Part shown: positions 12,632 to 24,833 of the stretch, piece by piece
How the letters are laid out: the number at the start of each line of letters is the position of its first letter
Position numbering within the stretch: the stretch's first letter is position 1
Assembly: GCA_918026815.1 (NCBI GenBank)
Contig: CAKJVC010000013.1
Coordinates: 496,001 to 560,000 of the forward strand
DNA from: Chalara sp. BL73
Taxonomy: Eukaryota; Ascomycota; Leotiomycetes; Helotiales
Length of the DNA stretch: 64,000 bases
Direction of reading: 5' to 3'
Made by a program: the position numbers and the translations under genes
Notes under the pieces: model-generated
The model's input: only the letters and a program-made list of their open reading frames with translations
What the model was told of the DNA's origin: nothing
Database searches by the model: none

Positions 12632-14648
12632 TAACAACATACTTCCTCTCGTTTCCTCTTCTCCGCCAAATGTTATAGAGTCTAGAAACGGGATCCAAAG
12701 GGAGTCAAGTAGAGTAAAGTAGACCGCCAGCAGTGGAATCAAGAGGCAACATAATAATACGATCCGGACATTGTAATATGGGACTAGCATATTCGATTCT
12801 TTGTTTAGCAGATGATCTTCAGCATGGCATTGCATAGGGAACTAGGGTTCTTTGCTTTGGGCGTTTGGACAGGTGTCGGTTTTGGGACGGGTGTGGATAT
12901 GATGCGGTGCACCATAAGTAGATGAGAACCAATCTATGGATTTTGAAGATGGTGTTTGTGTTTGTTCCTGTATCCTCGACTCTTGTCTTTTTTCGTTTTT
13001 GTGGCCACGTCCTCTGTTTGGTGTTTGTATTCTCTCATGTGCTATGGCGGGAGCTGCATGCTTGCTATCCACAGTCCTCCTTGCTTCAGTAAATATTGTG
13101 TTCTTTGCAGATTCTCCTGCAAAGTCCTAAATAGACACGCTTTGCTCCCCGTCGCCATCCGTCAGACAGCAATTTCTTTGTTGATTCTGCTAGTGCCCAT
13201 GATACTTTGAGCGTTTCTTTCCAGCTGGGTCCGCACGCATCTTAGATTGTGGTTTCAACGCCTTTCAACAAGTGGTCGCCTTCAGCTCCTGTAACTGTGC
13301 CATAGCTAGCACAACTCCTCTTATTCCGCCTCGAAATTTCAATCCTTAATCAGAGCTCGGCGTCCAGATGTCGATGCAGTTGCAACAACGCGAGCCTATA
13401 ATGATCTCGGCTTTGTTTCCGTCTATAGTCGATAGGCTTTTAGGCGCTGCGTTTCTGAAGGCTCTATTCAAGCGTTAGGCGACAGAAGGCTCCTTTTACT
13501 CTCTCAGAAATCAAGTTAGATGGGGCATTACCATCTAGTTTTGTAATTTTGCATAAGGTACAAGCAGAGACTCCCCCTATTTAAGCGATACGCCGAGACC
13601 TAAACGACCAGCTACAATACCTAATTCGGGCAGTAGGATTAAGTATTACTACAGCCTACATTCACTAGCCGCAACAAAAAGACAACAATAGCTTATTATT
13701 GTATCGTTAACTGTTGTTCTTTGCGGCAGATTAATACAAGACTCCTGGCAAACTGGACCCCGCCATCTTCCTAAGATCTTTAGACCGGCGTTGAAGAAAC
13801 AATACGGAATTACAACAGGGAAGGTTGTTTGTCATGTCACCTAAAGACCTAAGTTCCGCTGCACTCTCTATTATTATAGATTGCTAATCAAATGTAGAAT
13901 TATTTCAACAATGGTTCCGTATCAGCAGTGGAGGCTCGTTCCCAATAGACAGAGGAAAGGTCAATTAACCCACTATCCGAGTTAACTATCTAGTCGAATG
14001 GCAAACCCATGAGTAAGCGTGGAGCTTGTTAAGAAAGATGTAGCACAGGTTCACTAAAGTGGAAGGCTAGATAGTTAATTGAATTTAACTTTATCATGAG
14101 AGTGGGAGCACGTTTTTACTGTCTTTGGTGATTTCTTTTTCCGGTTGTAACATACGTATCTTTCACCATGAAATCCACTATCAATGCGCACATGTTATTT
14201 TATGTTTATGCTAAACTAAAACTTGTCTACAAAGAACCAGCGTCGCCCAATTTATGCGTTTATATATCTAATGGAATCTGTAAAAACACAGAAGACTTGT
14301 ACAAACCAATTTAGTTTTTGTTCCGTTCAGAAACGTATTTAGCTATTGAGCAGGACAGTGCATCCAGACTTAACTATATTTTAAATTACTGAAAGGGCGA
14401 TAAGAGGCACTAGTAGATCCATGAATGTTCTTATCGTTATGCTCCAATCACTAGCAGCTTTATTTCACCTCTATAGCTTCTGTACACAGGTTTCTAGCAG
14501 CTCTCTGATCTTGCTCACACAACCTCAATAGTTTCCAATACTCGAAACTAGCACCGACCCCATAAAGAGTCAAAACTTATGTAAGCTGTCTCCTTTCTTG
14601 ACATTCAACTATGTGCCACTAATAGAGTAAGGACCAGATACACTGAAA
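12632..14648. other. Gene-poor AT-rich tract
   Basis: About 2 kb with no recognisable gene. From about 13300 onward every frame is heavily interrupted. A short inverted pair (TTAACTATCTAG near 13983 and its reverse complement near 14068) suggests a decayed mobile element. It opens the accessory island extending to 19.7 kb. Confidence 0.5.
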
Positions 14649-15375
14649 ATGGAGGCAGGACCTTGGCCGTTCAACCCATATCAGGCGCTAGGAAATTTGG
14701 CGGCTACCTACAACGTCACAGTCAATCAGATGGCGTCCCTAAGTATGCTATGTCTCCACATTGGCTCTCCTCGGGTGAAGGAATAAGCAGCTCACGAGTT
14801 ACAGTTATCGAGCATCATGCAAAAGCCATCAAGTTCTTCAAGTCCAGCCATGTTGAGCAACCCATTCAGGATCTGGCCGACCAATGCCGCAACACCTACA
14901 AGGAGATGTGTCACCTCTGTAAGCTTTATTTGCTTTCAAGATATTACAGGTGTCTTACTATATTGCAGTGGTACAGTTACATCCAACGGCTGTGGCGATC
15001 GTCCTCAATGACGTGATCGGAGATGATATGGAGCGTCCAATCCCTTTAGCAACTATCAACGAGGCAGAAATACCCATCCAGTTTCGAAGCCAGCCATCTC
15101 GAATTCAGCCTCCCCGACCCGCCGTGCTACCTGCTATCCAAAGGAATGCTCCTGCCGCTCCTGCTGTCGCTGCAGAATCCCCTGCCCGGCCGCCACGTTC
15201 CGGAGGAAATCGCTACAATGGAAGACATGCCTGGGACCCAGCTATTGAGAAGCCATGTGTTAGGCAGCATGGCGTGATCAAACCACTTGCAGATTTTGAT
15301 CTCAGGCCTAAGAGTGGTACTTTGTACGCTTCTTGCCGGGCATGCATCGAATTAAGACGCCAAGTAAGGAACTAG
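14649..15375 (+). CDS. Unrecognised small-gene family, intact member A
   Basis: I do not recognise this family by name. Exons 14649-14742, 14805-14918 and 14969-15375 total 615 bases, 204 residues; both introns are phase 1. Exon 1 ends with the helix-like motif LAATYNVTVNQMASL, and exon 2 with a second version, LADQCRNTYKEMCHL. Exon 3 begins VQLHPTAVAIV, passes through a Pro/Ala-rich linker and ends in a conserved domain: AWDPAIEKPCVRQHGVIKPL, then GTLYASCRAC. The C-x3-H and C-x2-C spacing could bind zinc. Intron positions were chosen because the paralogue at 15943-16644 has the same phases and an exon 2 of identical length (114 bases). No signal peptide or membrane segment is visible. Function is unknown. 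Confidence 0.72.
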
Positions 15376-15942
15376 GAGACACAATGGAGGCACGGGGAAT
15401 GGGCGGCCGCCAGATATAACACCCATGAAGCTGTCAATCCGTAGTTAGTGAGTGACATTACTTGTTAGATAAGCGCTTACTCCTGCGGGTGATAAAAATA
15501 AATGATATATTTTACTGCCAGCCTTCGGAAGACCAATCATTAATGCCCTTACATTGAATATTTTTATATTCCAGACAAGACTGAGTTCACAAGCAGTAGA
15601 ATCACATGAACTACTATATTGAGGGTAGCACTTAATTAGTCTACAGAGTGACTGCAAGATGGGTTACCCATAGCTCTGTCATTTATGAAAGCAGACTTCC
15701 CCATGACCATATCCATTCGTTTCCTATCACGCAATCTCAATGTGTTCACGAAAAGCGAAGATTATATTTGTACAGACACCCAGAACCGACAGTACAAAGC
15801 ATCAGCAAAAATCTTCTTCACAACTTATTCCTTCATCCTTCCCCTTCCCTTTAATATTTTATCTGTGCAGTGCTTTTGCCATCAATCATCTGTACCCTTG
15901 TGTACCCCGGTCGCTGTCTCCATGAAATTACGTTCTGAAGAC
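15376..15942. other. Spacer between convergent family members
   Basis: Contains the 3' flanks of the convergent members A and B. It is AT-rich, and no further gene is seen. Confidence 0.5.
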
Positions 15943-16644
15943 CTATCGGTGTCTATCACAGGTCGCATACAGCGTTCCATCCGGCTTTTGAGTCCATTGC
16001 GAGAGCGGCTCTATGAACCCCCTGTTCTTGGAGCAGGCCTTATGCGTAGAGAGATTGTATAAGACGTCACGGGCGTTGTATGCAAATCCAGGTGGGGCAA
16101 CTACTCCACGTCGAGACTGGCATCGTCGGTGGATTGATTGAACATTACTGTTAACTGGCAGTTTATTGGAGGTACTGGATTTGTTAGCGCTCTGCTTTTT
16201 GCCTGTTGTGTTCGTGCTGCCGCTGGCGTTGTCGTTGGTGTCGTCGTTGAAGAGATAGTCAGGAATTGGCAAAGGAAGAGGTGGCTCCGCTACATTTCCA
16301 ATGACGACAACGGTTGCAACAGGCCCTAGCTGGATGACTGTGTCGTTTTATCTCAGCCAATCTATTCTAGAGGAGTTTTATTAACTATAAGAAGAATACC
16401 ATACCTTGGGAAGACATTTCTTTCAATGTAATACCACACTGATTTGCCAGACTAACAAGGCCTTCGTCTGCCTTCGCAGTTTTAATGAAGTCAATGGCAG
16501 ACAGCTGCTGCTTAAGAACTGGATTGGATCATTGGTAATGTTTCGAAATAGTGGAATGATCGAGAACATACTAGCTGATGAAATTTGTGCCAATGTACAA
16601 CCTCGTTGTGTGGCCAACTGTTGGAGTGGCTTGAACGGATCCAT
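15943..16644 (-). CDS. Unrecognised small-gene family, intact member B
   Basis: Three minus-strand exons, 16644-16572, 16518-16405 and 16337-15943, total 582 bases, 193 residues. Introns are 53 and 67 bases, both phase 1. It aligns with member A throughout: exon 1 LATQRGCTLAQISSA, exon 2 (114 bases) AIDFIKTAK then LANQCGITLKEM, exon 3 VIQLGPVATVVVIG. A Ser/Asn/Thr-rich linker follows, then the C-terminal domain PPGFAYNARDVL, HKACSKNRGFIEPL and GTLYATCDRHR. Compared with A, the second putative zinc ligand is Arg and the last is His. It is convergent with member A, so it is not a simple tandem copy. Function is unknown. Confidence 0.72.
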
Positions 16645-18035
16645 TTCTTAGTGAATTACAGAAATCTGGTCAATAGGATTGTGAGATTTTGGAGGCAAAA
16701 TTGCTTCAGTGTATGGTTGTTTGTCAAAAGTTGGAGCTGGGCAGGTTATCCTTTGCAGCCTCGTTGTAAAGATTTATCATTAAACTTGAACCAACCATGG
16801 ACTATTTTGACCTGTATTCACCGTCCAGCCGCGTCTTGCTTTAGGCGGCACACCTCATGTTATGCACGTCCTACGGCTAGGAATTGCAGAGGTGTTCCCA
16901 AACAAACTTTTGTGCAAGATTTCTTCCAAGTGACTTTCTCCTCATTTTGTTTATTACTAACACACGATTCCTAGCTCGCCATATAAATAATTTCAACTCA
17001 TTCCGGCGAGTTTTTTTTAATCTCAAGTCCTCGATGTCAAGGCTGATTGATACCTACAATGCAATTTTCGTGCAATGCTTCCATTTGCTAAGCCTCGAAA
17101 TTGAGGGGTTATCATTCTCATATTATGCACAAGTCGCTTGGTTGGCATTTAGGAGCACGGAGTTGATGGCAAGTAGTAGGGACGCACTTTGTAGAAGTTC
17201 TCAGTTCTTACCCCTTTTTAAGCGAGGTACCAAGCCCCACTACACACATCATGCATGCCTACAAGAATCATTTAAATGATCACGGAACCATGGCGTCTAT
17301 TTTTATGCAAATGAAACAAAGATATTATGGCAATAAAGGAATGCTGCAAAATGTCTAGTATAGAGGAAAGACATACTCGAAAACTGGTACCTGATTCATC
17401 GATTTTGATCTACTTTCTGCAGTATTATGTTGTATGGCGTTTTGAATCATGTATCTACTTCCTATCTGACCGCTAGAAGGGAAAGCGGGTTTGAATTTGA
17501 GGGCTTCTATAACTAAACGGAGGGGTCTACAACGTACTGTTTCTTGTGGAGATATACTGTAGAGATTAACCATATCATATCTAGGGCTATTGTACTCTGG
17601 TAGTATTGTGCTCCTTCTAGATCACAGATGAACATATCACGATATATTTGGGGTTCTATGGAAAGCAACATAGTCACTTTAGAGAACACTACTAGCCTTG
17701 AACGGCTTGGTAGAATATCGTGAGCGGTATTTTGGAATGAAATAAGGGATTATTGATAGACAGAAAGCTCATCATATACTCAAGCTATGCAATAACTGAT
17801 AACGCATGTGCATCACTGCATTTTTGTTAATTTGAAGGCCTTTGAATGAATTTACTTATTGGAAGTTGTTAGGTAGGGGTTGGCACTCAGAATAAATATG
17901 GCAACTTACACATGCAAATATTATGGGCATTCAGCGGCCTTTAAACTGGGGAAAACATCATCAAGAGCACTGCAAACTCTGTAAGGCTCATGTATAACTA
18001 ACTAAATCATCAGGCCAAAATACGCTGTCCAGGAA
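16645..18035. other. Gene-poor AT-rich tract
   Basis: Open frames at 16585-17279 show no family resemblance and lack convincing splice partners. The sequence is AT-rich and probably decayed non-coding DNA inside the island. Confidence 0.45.
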
Positions 18036-18846
18036 TTGTACTCTCCGGTGACTAAGCAGGCTAAGTGTGGGGCCGCAAGTGCGTTTTGGGACCTCCTTGC
18101 CCTCCTCTACCAAGATCTTTCTTTCAAACTGATCAATACAAGTACGGTCTCTAGAGTAGATCGGCCTTTACCACAAGCAGGTATTGTGCCACCAAAGTAC
18201 CTTCAAGATGGACACCGATCTTGACGCAATTCTTTTCGAAGCTAAGATGCGAGAAATGACGTTGGAGGAGATGGTTCAACTGAGTATGTATCAACCACTC
18301 AACGGGCTAAGGTGATATAAAAGAGCTAATTTAAAATGAACAGTCATTGAACTGCATGATTATAACAAAAAACCAGTCCTCTGCTTCTCTTTCATATTCT
18401 CCTCATCAACACACCGCCTTACAACCGCGTCTTGACAATCGATCTGCGAACGTACAATCGTATTCTGATCTTCAATTCGGTACACAGCAACCCGCTTCTG
18501 CTGTTCAATATGGTATCGCTCAACCCCTTGATTTCAATCACGCAGCTGCAGCCTCTCAAGTAACTGTTCCCGTGAACCCTTTTGCCTATCATACAAGAGT
18601 TAACAGAAAGCGTCGCCTCTCGGAAACCATGACGTTGCCCTCAATTCCACTAGGAATGGCATGGAGCGCTAGAGGTGTGATATGCGATCCTGTTATAGAG
18701 AGACCATGTGCAAGAATGCCTTCAAAATTGAGCCTTTGTAGATGTTCATCAAGAAGAACAATGGTGAATATCTAACAACCTGTGAAAGGCACCAAAAGCA
18801 CATTGGAAAGATGCTCCCTCCTCTACCAGCAGTTTGGATGCAGTGA
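18036..18846 (+). pseudogene. Unrecognised small-gene family, decayed member C
   Basis: Pieces of the same family occur in order but in shifting frames. At 18036-18140 lies an exon-1-like segment (FWDLLALLYQDLSFKLINT) with no ATG in frame. At 18208-18282 an exon-2-like segment ends in MTLEEMVQL before a GTATGT donor. At 18347-18775 lies an exon-3-like segment with PLGMAWSARGVI and IERPCAR. The C-terminal motif resumes in another frame as NAFKIEPL, then an in-frame TAG, then GEYLTTCERHQKH, ending at a TGA at 18844-18846. At least one frame change in exon 2, one near the A run at 18364-18370, one near 18716 and one internal stop separate it from members A and B. Confidence 0.6.
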
Positions 18847-19703
18847 ATACAGCTACGGCGAGGCTCTTCATGGGGGCAATAATGATCTGAGTGGAGGAAA
18901 CTGGTCCTGGGATACCGCAGACTACCTTGACGTTTGTCATGCATGGGCATGGTTTGACACAAGATCTCCTAGTATGAGCAATAAGTTCGCTTTTCTCCTG
19001 ACGTCATTTCTATTCTTATCTTCCAAGTGAAACTTTCGCTTGAAGACCACAGTGGCTATACGGACAAGATTGATATCTAAGGCATATATACTCAGGAGTT
19101 TGTCATGAAACTTACGATAATATGTCTTATTGTTGATAAGTCTGATGCTGCAGTCAACTCTTTCTATTGTTTAAATTAAGGTATATGCAAATGCTACGGA
19201 GAGAGCCCTACTGAAGTTTGACCTTTCTTATTAGTTTGGCGAAGAATTCAGAGACAGTAAAAGAGGAGAGCTAGCGTCACATAACTGTAAGTAACTATTC
19301 TCGTATTATTAAGGTACTGAATGTATGATTCAAGGTGGTTCATCTTACCCAATCGCGCCACATCTTTGTCATGGCCAGGCCAATTTAACTCACGGTCGGT
19401 AGGTTCTTCTAATAAGGATTGGTTAGGTGGGGTGCATCCATGTTATCGAACACGTGAGGAGACTAAGTAAGAAGAAATACTGCTGGCTTTGTTGATTTAT
19501 GTATATGTAATGCATGTAAAAGCCTGTGACGGGAAAAGTGAAAAGAAGTTGGGGCTACTGATTAGATATGCTCTTTTTGAATTACTGGTACAAGTCTATG
19601 ATACTGGGTCGGCTAACCAGCGACCCATTCTCCTCCATGGCCTATTGTCTGGAATACCCCTTGAACTCCAATAATAGTGCCACAGTATCATGCTTCAGTC
19701 GTT
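18847..19703. other. Intergenic region
   Basis: AT-rich sequence between the decayed family member and the 3' end of NUP159. No gene is seen. Confidence 0.5.
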
Positions 19704-22700
19704 TTATTCATCGTCCATAGGCCGAACAGTCGTTCCAGCCTTCTCCAGAGCAGCCCTCAGGCGGATCTTCACATCGTTCTTCTTCGCCAGGTTGGCTCTT
19801 AACTGTGCCTTTTCCTCAAGAGAATAGCCACTCAGCTTTTTGCGAGGTCCCGGCGAACCACGTGAGAAGGAGCCTGTTGAAGACATGAACGAGTTCTGTA
19901 ATCCGTGGCGGTCATCTCTTGTGCTATCTGGGGTATAGAATAGGCCATACGTGCTCGCATTAGGACCTCGCAGCGACGCCCTGTTGGATTGAGGCGTTGC
20001 ATATGGCTGCGGTGAGCCCTCACGGCTATCGCTGGTGATGGAGCCAAAGTGTAGCTTGCGCATCTTTCCTTCCAAAACATCAATATCACCACTTCTCTTC
20101 TCAGCCATACTGGTCATTTTAGTGATGGTCCTCATCACGGCTTCAACGGTCGGTCTAGCGGTTCCATTCTTGGAGCTAGAATGGGATACTATCTTGGTTT
20201 TAAGGTTGATCAAGCCTTCTTCAGCTTCGGCAAGAAGTGTTTGGAAAGTAGTAAATTCTTTCAACAAATCTTGTTGCTGTGCAGCCTGCTCAGCACTCAG
20301 AGGCTGCTGACGACTGAGAGTGGCTTGATTCGGGTCTTGACGTAGCTGCAAAATCTTTCGTAGATCTTCTTTCTTAGCTTGCAACCTAGCAAGGTCTTTT
20401 TGTAGATCGTCGCAGACCTCCAACTTTCGCGAAACTTCTTTGAGAGAACCGTTTGCCAATTCCCGAGATAGATCATTCTCAACCACTGAGGAGAGTTCCT
20501 CAACCTCCACTAGGCACCAGTCATCGGGATCCTCAAGTTCCTCCTTACTGCGGAACCCATCCTTTCCCAACTCGGTATGACCCTTAACGAAGCACTTTAA
20601 CGTCCGAGCATTGAGCCCAAGTGTGTCAATCATGGAGTTGATATCACGATAAATGGTCTCCACCTGTGCTGGAACACTCTTTGATTTTTCTCTTCCATCT
20701 CTGTCGAGATCTAATGTACCCACATGGGCCTCAAACTCTCCTAGAGTTGTGGTTGGCTCTAGCTCGTGGGATATATACTCAAGGCGCTTTTGCTCTTGTT
20801 CATAGATGATATTTTGTGCCTCCTCAGCTTCTTTGCGGGCTTTACTGTGGGCTCTGCGTCGTTCTGCAGCATTCTGCTCCTCAATTGTAGGTCTCGAAGG
20901 AGCTTGAGCAGCTAGCGGCCCCTTCTGAGCACCGAAGGGGAAAGTGCCTTGGTTTGGTACCGCAGCAACTGGTTTCTGAGAACCGAGGATTTGGGAAGCC
21001 ATGCCGGGAGCACTTACTGATCGTGATGCATCAGGTCTAGTTAATCTTCTTGGTATGGCGGACCTAATAGGGCTAGGGGACCGGGGGCTAGTTTGTAAAT
21101 TCGGAGGAGGAAGTATTGGGGCTGAACGACCAATTTCTCCAAAAAGACTCCTAGGCACAGTAGGCTGGGTAGGTTTCTCAATCTTTTCAAAAGTGCTTTC
21201 AGGACTTAGGTTGAACGAGCTTTGGGTCTTGTTTTCCTCCGATACAGGGCTCAGATCTTGCGCAACGTCTTCGCCACTTCCTTCTTCATCCTCATCGGCA
21301 CTCTGATCGCCTGCCTCAGAAGTATCGAACCCCGAATCGTTTCCTCCGTCATCACCTGGACCTCCAGGAACATCTGACGGTGGAATTATATCAGCTGAGA
21401 TCGCGGGTTTGGGCTTAGAAGGTAGGAAATCTGGCGGAAGAGGAGCGTCTGTTGCTGTCGAAGAGCCAGAGGTATCTCCGGCTGTAAAAGCATCTTTGCT
21501 GGTCGTATCAGGCGGTAATGGTGCTTCTGGTATGCTCTTGCCCACGCCACTTTCATCCGCATCATGCTTTGGCTCATCCTTTATCTTTGTCACAGGCGTG
21601 GCCGGGGTCTGAGAAATTTTAGGAAGAGGCGTAGCAGGTACTTGTGGTGTAACAGGGGGCTTGGCGAACGGATTTACAGCCGGAGTAGAGTTAGGCCCAA
21701 GGTGTCCAAACGTACTCTGTTTTGAGGCTGGTGTGGAAGTGGAAGGGGTTGAAGGGGTCTCAAATATGCTTGGCGCTTTGGAGGCTGAACTAGACTTCAC
21801 GTCGCCGGCAGGCTGTCCGCTTGCTTGACCAAAGCTAAAGCTCGGAGCAGCAAAAGGCTTAGAGGCTGGAGTAGTAGATGAGGCTGTACCGAAAAGGCCG
21901 CTTGTGGATGGAGCGCTGGTACCGAATGCTGAGAACTTTGATGGTGGTGCTGGTGTTGATTCTGGAGTGGTGGAATCTGCGGACTTCACGACTTCGGGCT
22001 GACTAGGCTGATCATCTGTAGCATCCATATCTGCGTCGTTGGACGCTGGTTGCTCCGTTTCGTCAGCTTCCGCAAGAGCATTTCCAAAAGTGTTACCGAA
22101 TAGAGATGGCCCAGACGATGTAGAGCTCTCATTTGGAGGTGACGTATTATCCTTGAAACTGGATTCGAGAACGAAGCCGCCCCCGCTGCCAAAGGTTGAT
22201 GGTTTATCATCGGCTTTGTTAGATGAATTTCCAAAAGTATTGATAGTTGACGTAGTGGTGCTACTAAAGGGATTTGCGGCTTGTGGTTTGGCAGTAAATA
22301 TACTCTCTTTCGAGCCTGATGTAGCAGATGCAAATGGATTTGAATTGGAGGCGAACGAGGAAAAGCCTCCCGAAGCTGGTGCGGCATTCCCTGAGCTACT
22401 CGCTTTTGATCCGAAAACTGAGGCACTTTGTCCAATGCCAGAAGGCTGGCCAAATGCGGCAGTTGGCGCAGCAGCAGAGGTAGCAGAGCCCCATACGGAG
22501 GCCTTCTGCGTGGCAAACCCAGAGGATCCAAAGGCTGGTTGACTAGGAGCGCCGAATACAGATGAAGCTGGAGTAGTTGCCGATCCAAAAGCAGGCGACC
22601 CGAAAGCTGGGTTAGCTGGTGCTGTTGTTGATCTAAAAGCTGGAGTGCCAAAAGCTGGAGCACCCGCGTTCGTGGCAGAAGGTGTAGTCCAAGGCGAGGT

Positions 22701-24388
22701 ACGTTGACCAATGCCTGACGTGGCACCAAATGCTGTACCAGATTGGGCTGAAAAAGCAGAAGGGGCTGGTTGTTGGGGTGGTGCAGGAGAAGCTTGAGGT
22801 GCAATCGCGGGCGCAGCAGTCAAACCTGGATAGATTGCTCCTTGCCGTATGGACTCATTGTACACAAAATACCAGGCAGCCAATAACCCTTCATTATTTA
22901 GAAGCATCACAATTGGCAATGGCGTTTTAGAACTATGCAGTCAGTATTTGCCGAACAAAGCAGGACCACTGTAAAAGATGTTGCATGTTATAGGGAAGAC
23001 TTACTCGACTTCATCACCTTTAATGGGCTCACGAACAATGTCCTTACTTGAAAGGTCAAGCGCAAAGCCAATGGGACTCGTTACCGCCCATGACTCATTG
23101 GAAGGCACTGCAGCTCGCCGCGAATCGTCCAGGAATTCTGTCAATGTAAAAACTCCAGTCGGCGCGCCTGGGGCTAATGGAGCCTGAGATCTGGTAAATA
23201 TGCCCACATCCACTGCCGCTGTCGAGGTAACAACGAGGACATCTTGCAGGTTGAGAAATCCTCGTAAGCGGAGGATAAAGTAATGGGGTGGAAATCGCTG
23301 CATGCCAAATGGGCCTGCCGGGTCTGAGACTTTCGAAAATTCGAAATTGGAAGTCTTATCCTGTCGCTGAACAATATGGAATTGCGACTCAGGGTTTTCA
23401 CTAGGGCTGGACGTGTGGGTAACAAGAAACACATTGTTGTCGATCCACGAAATTGCAGTCACTAGATAGATAAGTAAAGGGACGTATAGAAACAAGTGGT
23501 AGACTTACTGTGATGGTTGCTGATGCTAGGAGGAAGAGGAATTTCTGCTTGGACAACACCATTCGGTGTCATTTGAGAAGCACCTCCATTCCCTAGTCCT
23601 GCAACGAGTTGCTTTCCTTTGGCACTCCAAGAAACACAACTAACGTCATCTTTCAAGACCTGTCCATTAGGTCCAGGAACAAAGACTCTCTCTTTCAGGT
23701 TGGCCATCATCAGCTTCCCATCAGACGTGACCAAGGCCAGGAGCTCTCCTTTCTCTGGGGTTGGATTGGGTACCAGGGCCCTTAAGGACAGGCCATTTGT
23801 CCCCATCTCAAACGCTGACTGTGTAGAGCCTTGCAGCAATGACGTGACAGAATAAACGGCTAGACCACCGCCGGCCTCCGCAGAGGCTACCAGATATTCT
23901 TCATCGCCTGTAAAGGCTAGCTGAGAAACTCTCATGGGCATTGGAATGCTTAGTTCTGGCTGAAATGGCCGTATATTAGTCTCATCCACCTTATTATCTG
24001 TGTCGAAGGCTTTCCGTGCGGACTCTGTTTTTGCTAGGACTATAACATCTGGCCCAACGGCTGCAATGAGTCCTTTGCGAGAGGCTATACTAAGAAGGGA
24101 GGAAGTTGGCGCAGGTAGGTTGTTCTCCGGCCATGGCGTAGGTAGCAAACGAACTTTAGCTTCTCCTTGTATTGCTAGGAAACTCAAGCCGTCCACTTCA
24201 ATCTCCTGGAGTGCTGGGCCCATCACAGTGCTCCCACCTGCTCCTCCTGCATTGGTGTTTGTTCCTGTACCGAGGCTTAGCATTCATATCTTTTACAAAT
24301 TTAGGCGCTCTTAATAAGCAGGCGAAACCGAATGCATGCATCAAAGAAATAACATACCACCAGAGTTACCGAAGCTACTAAATGCCAT
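19704..24388 (-). CDS. NUP159: Nucleoporin Nup159
   Basis: Exons 24388-24358, 24264-23509, 23461-23005 and 22932-19704 total 4,473 bases, 1,490 residues, close to the yeast protein length. Residues 1 to about 410 form the N-terminal beta-propeller (for example LSFLAIQGEAKVRLLPTPW and SWSAKGKQLVAGLG). Residues about 430-850 are FG-rich with many PAFG, SAFG, SLFG and TFG units. After an acidic/Pro linker come coiled-coil segments (about 1120-1400) and a basic C-terminus. Nup159 sits on the cytoplasmic face of the nuclear pore, where the propeller binds Dbp5 for mRNA export and the coiled coil joins Nup82/Nsp1. The first intron's acceptor is less certain: an in-frame TGA just upstream of 24283 forces use of the ACAG at 24268-24265. 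The gene is divergent from PUP1. Confidence 0.93.
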
Positions 24389-24833
24389 GACTGTCGCAAG
24401 GTACCCGGCTTTGTTTGGTGGCTATGAGATAGTTCTGCGCATTTAGCTGATTTGTGCTTGTCGAATCCTGGATCCGAGCAGGCTACGTCTTAACATAAAG
24501 GAAGGTGAACGGAAAATCAATTCTGGCAGGTGCTGGAGTTGGAGTTGCCTAGAATAATTGCTGGTTGAAGCTCACTTGAAGCTCGCGCCTAGCTACGCAG
24601 CCGCCAAAAAGTTGTGCTCTTTGTCACGTGATCGCGAGGGCAACGCGTTTGGAGCTGCCTTGTCACTTTACCACCTAAGCTGAGAGCTACCTATCCTACA
24701 GCTACGAATATCATCATCCACGACACATCGGCGTCTCGGGCACAGTGCAACACCACCTCGCGACTTCTTGATCGATACTCATCGCAGCATCCATATATTT
24801 GATTTGAATTGGTAGCTCCGCGAGCTTGTCAAC
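24389..24833. promoter_or_regulatory. Shared NUP159/PUP1 divergent promoter region
   Basis: This 445-bp gap separates two divergently transcribed housekeeping genes, so both core promoters must lie here. A CACGTG at 24624-24629 (within GTCACGTGATC) is a perfect E-box. No TATA box is obvious. Confidence 0.5.

Noticed and set aside
16585..17279. Two plus-strand ORFs of about 130 codons
   Set aside because: The first overlaps member B antisense; both have random-looking composition.
21986..22804. 272-codon minus-strand ORF in a second frame
   Set aside because: Frame shadow of the FG-repeat region of NUP159, Leu/Pro/Gln-rich as expected from shifted Ala/Ser/Pro codons.
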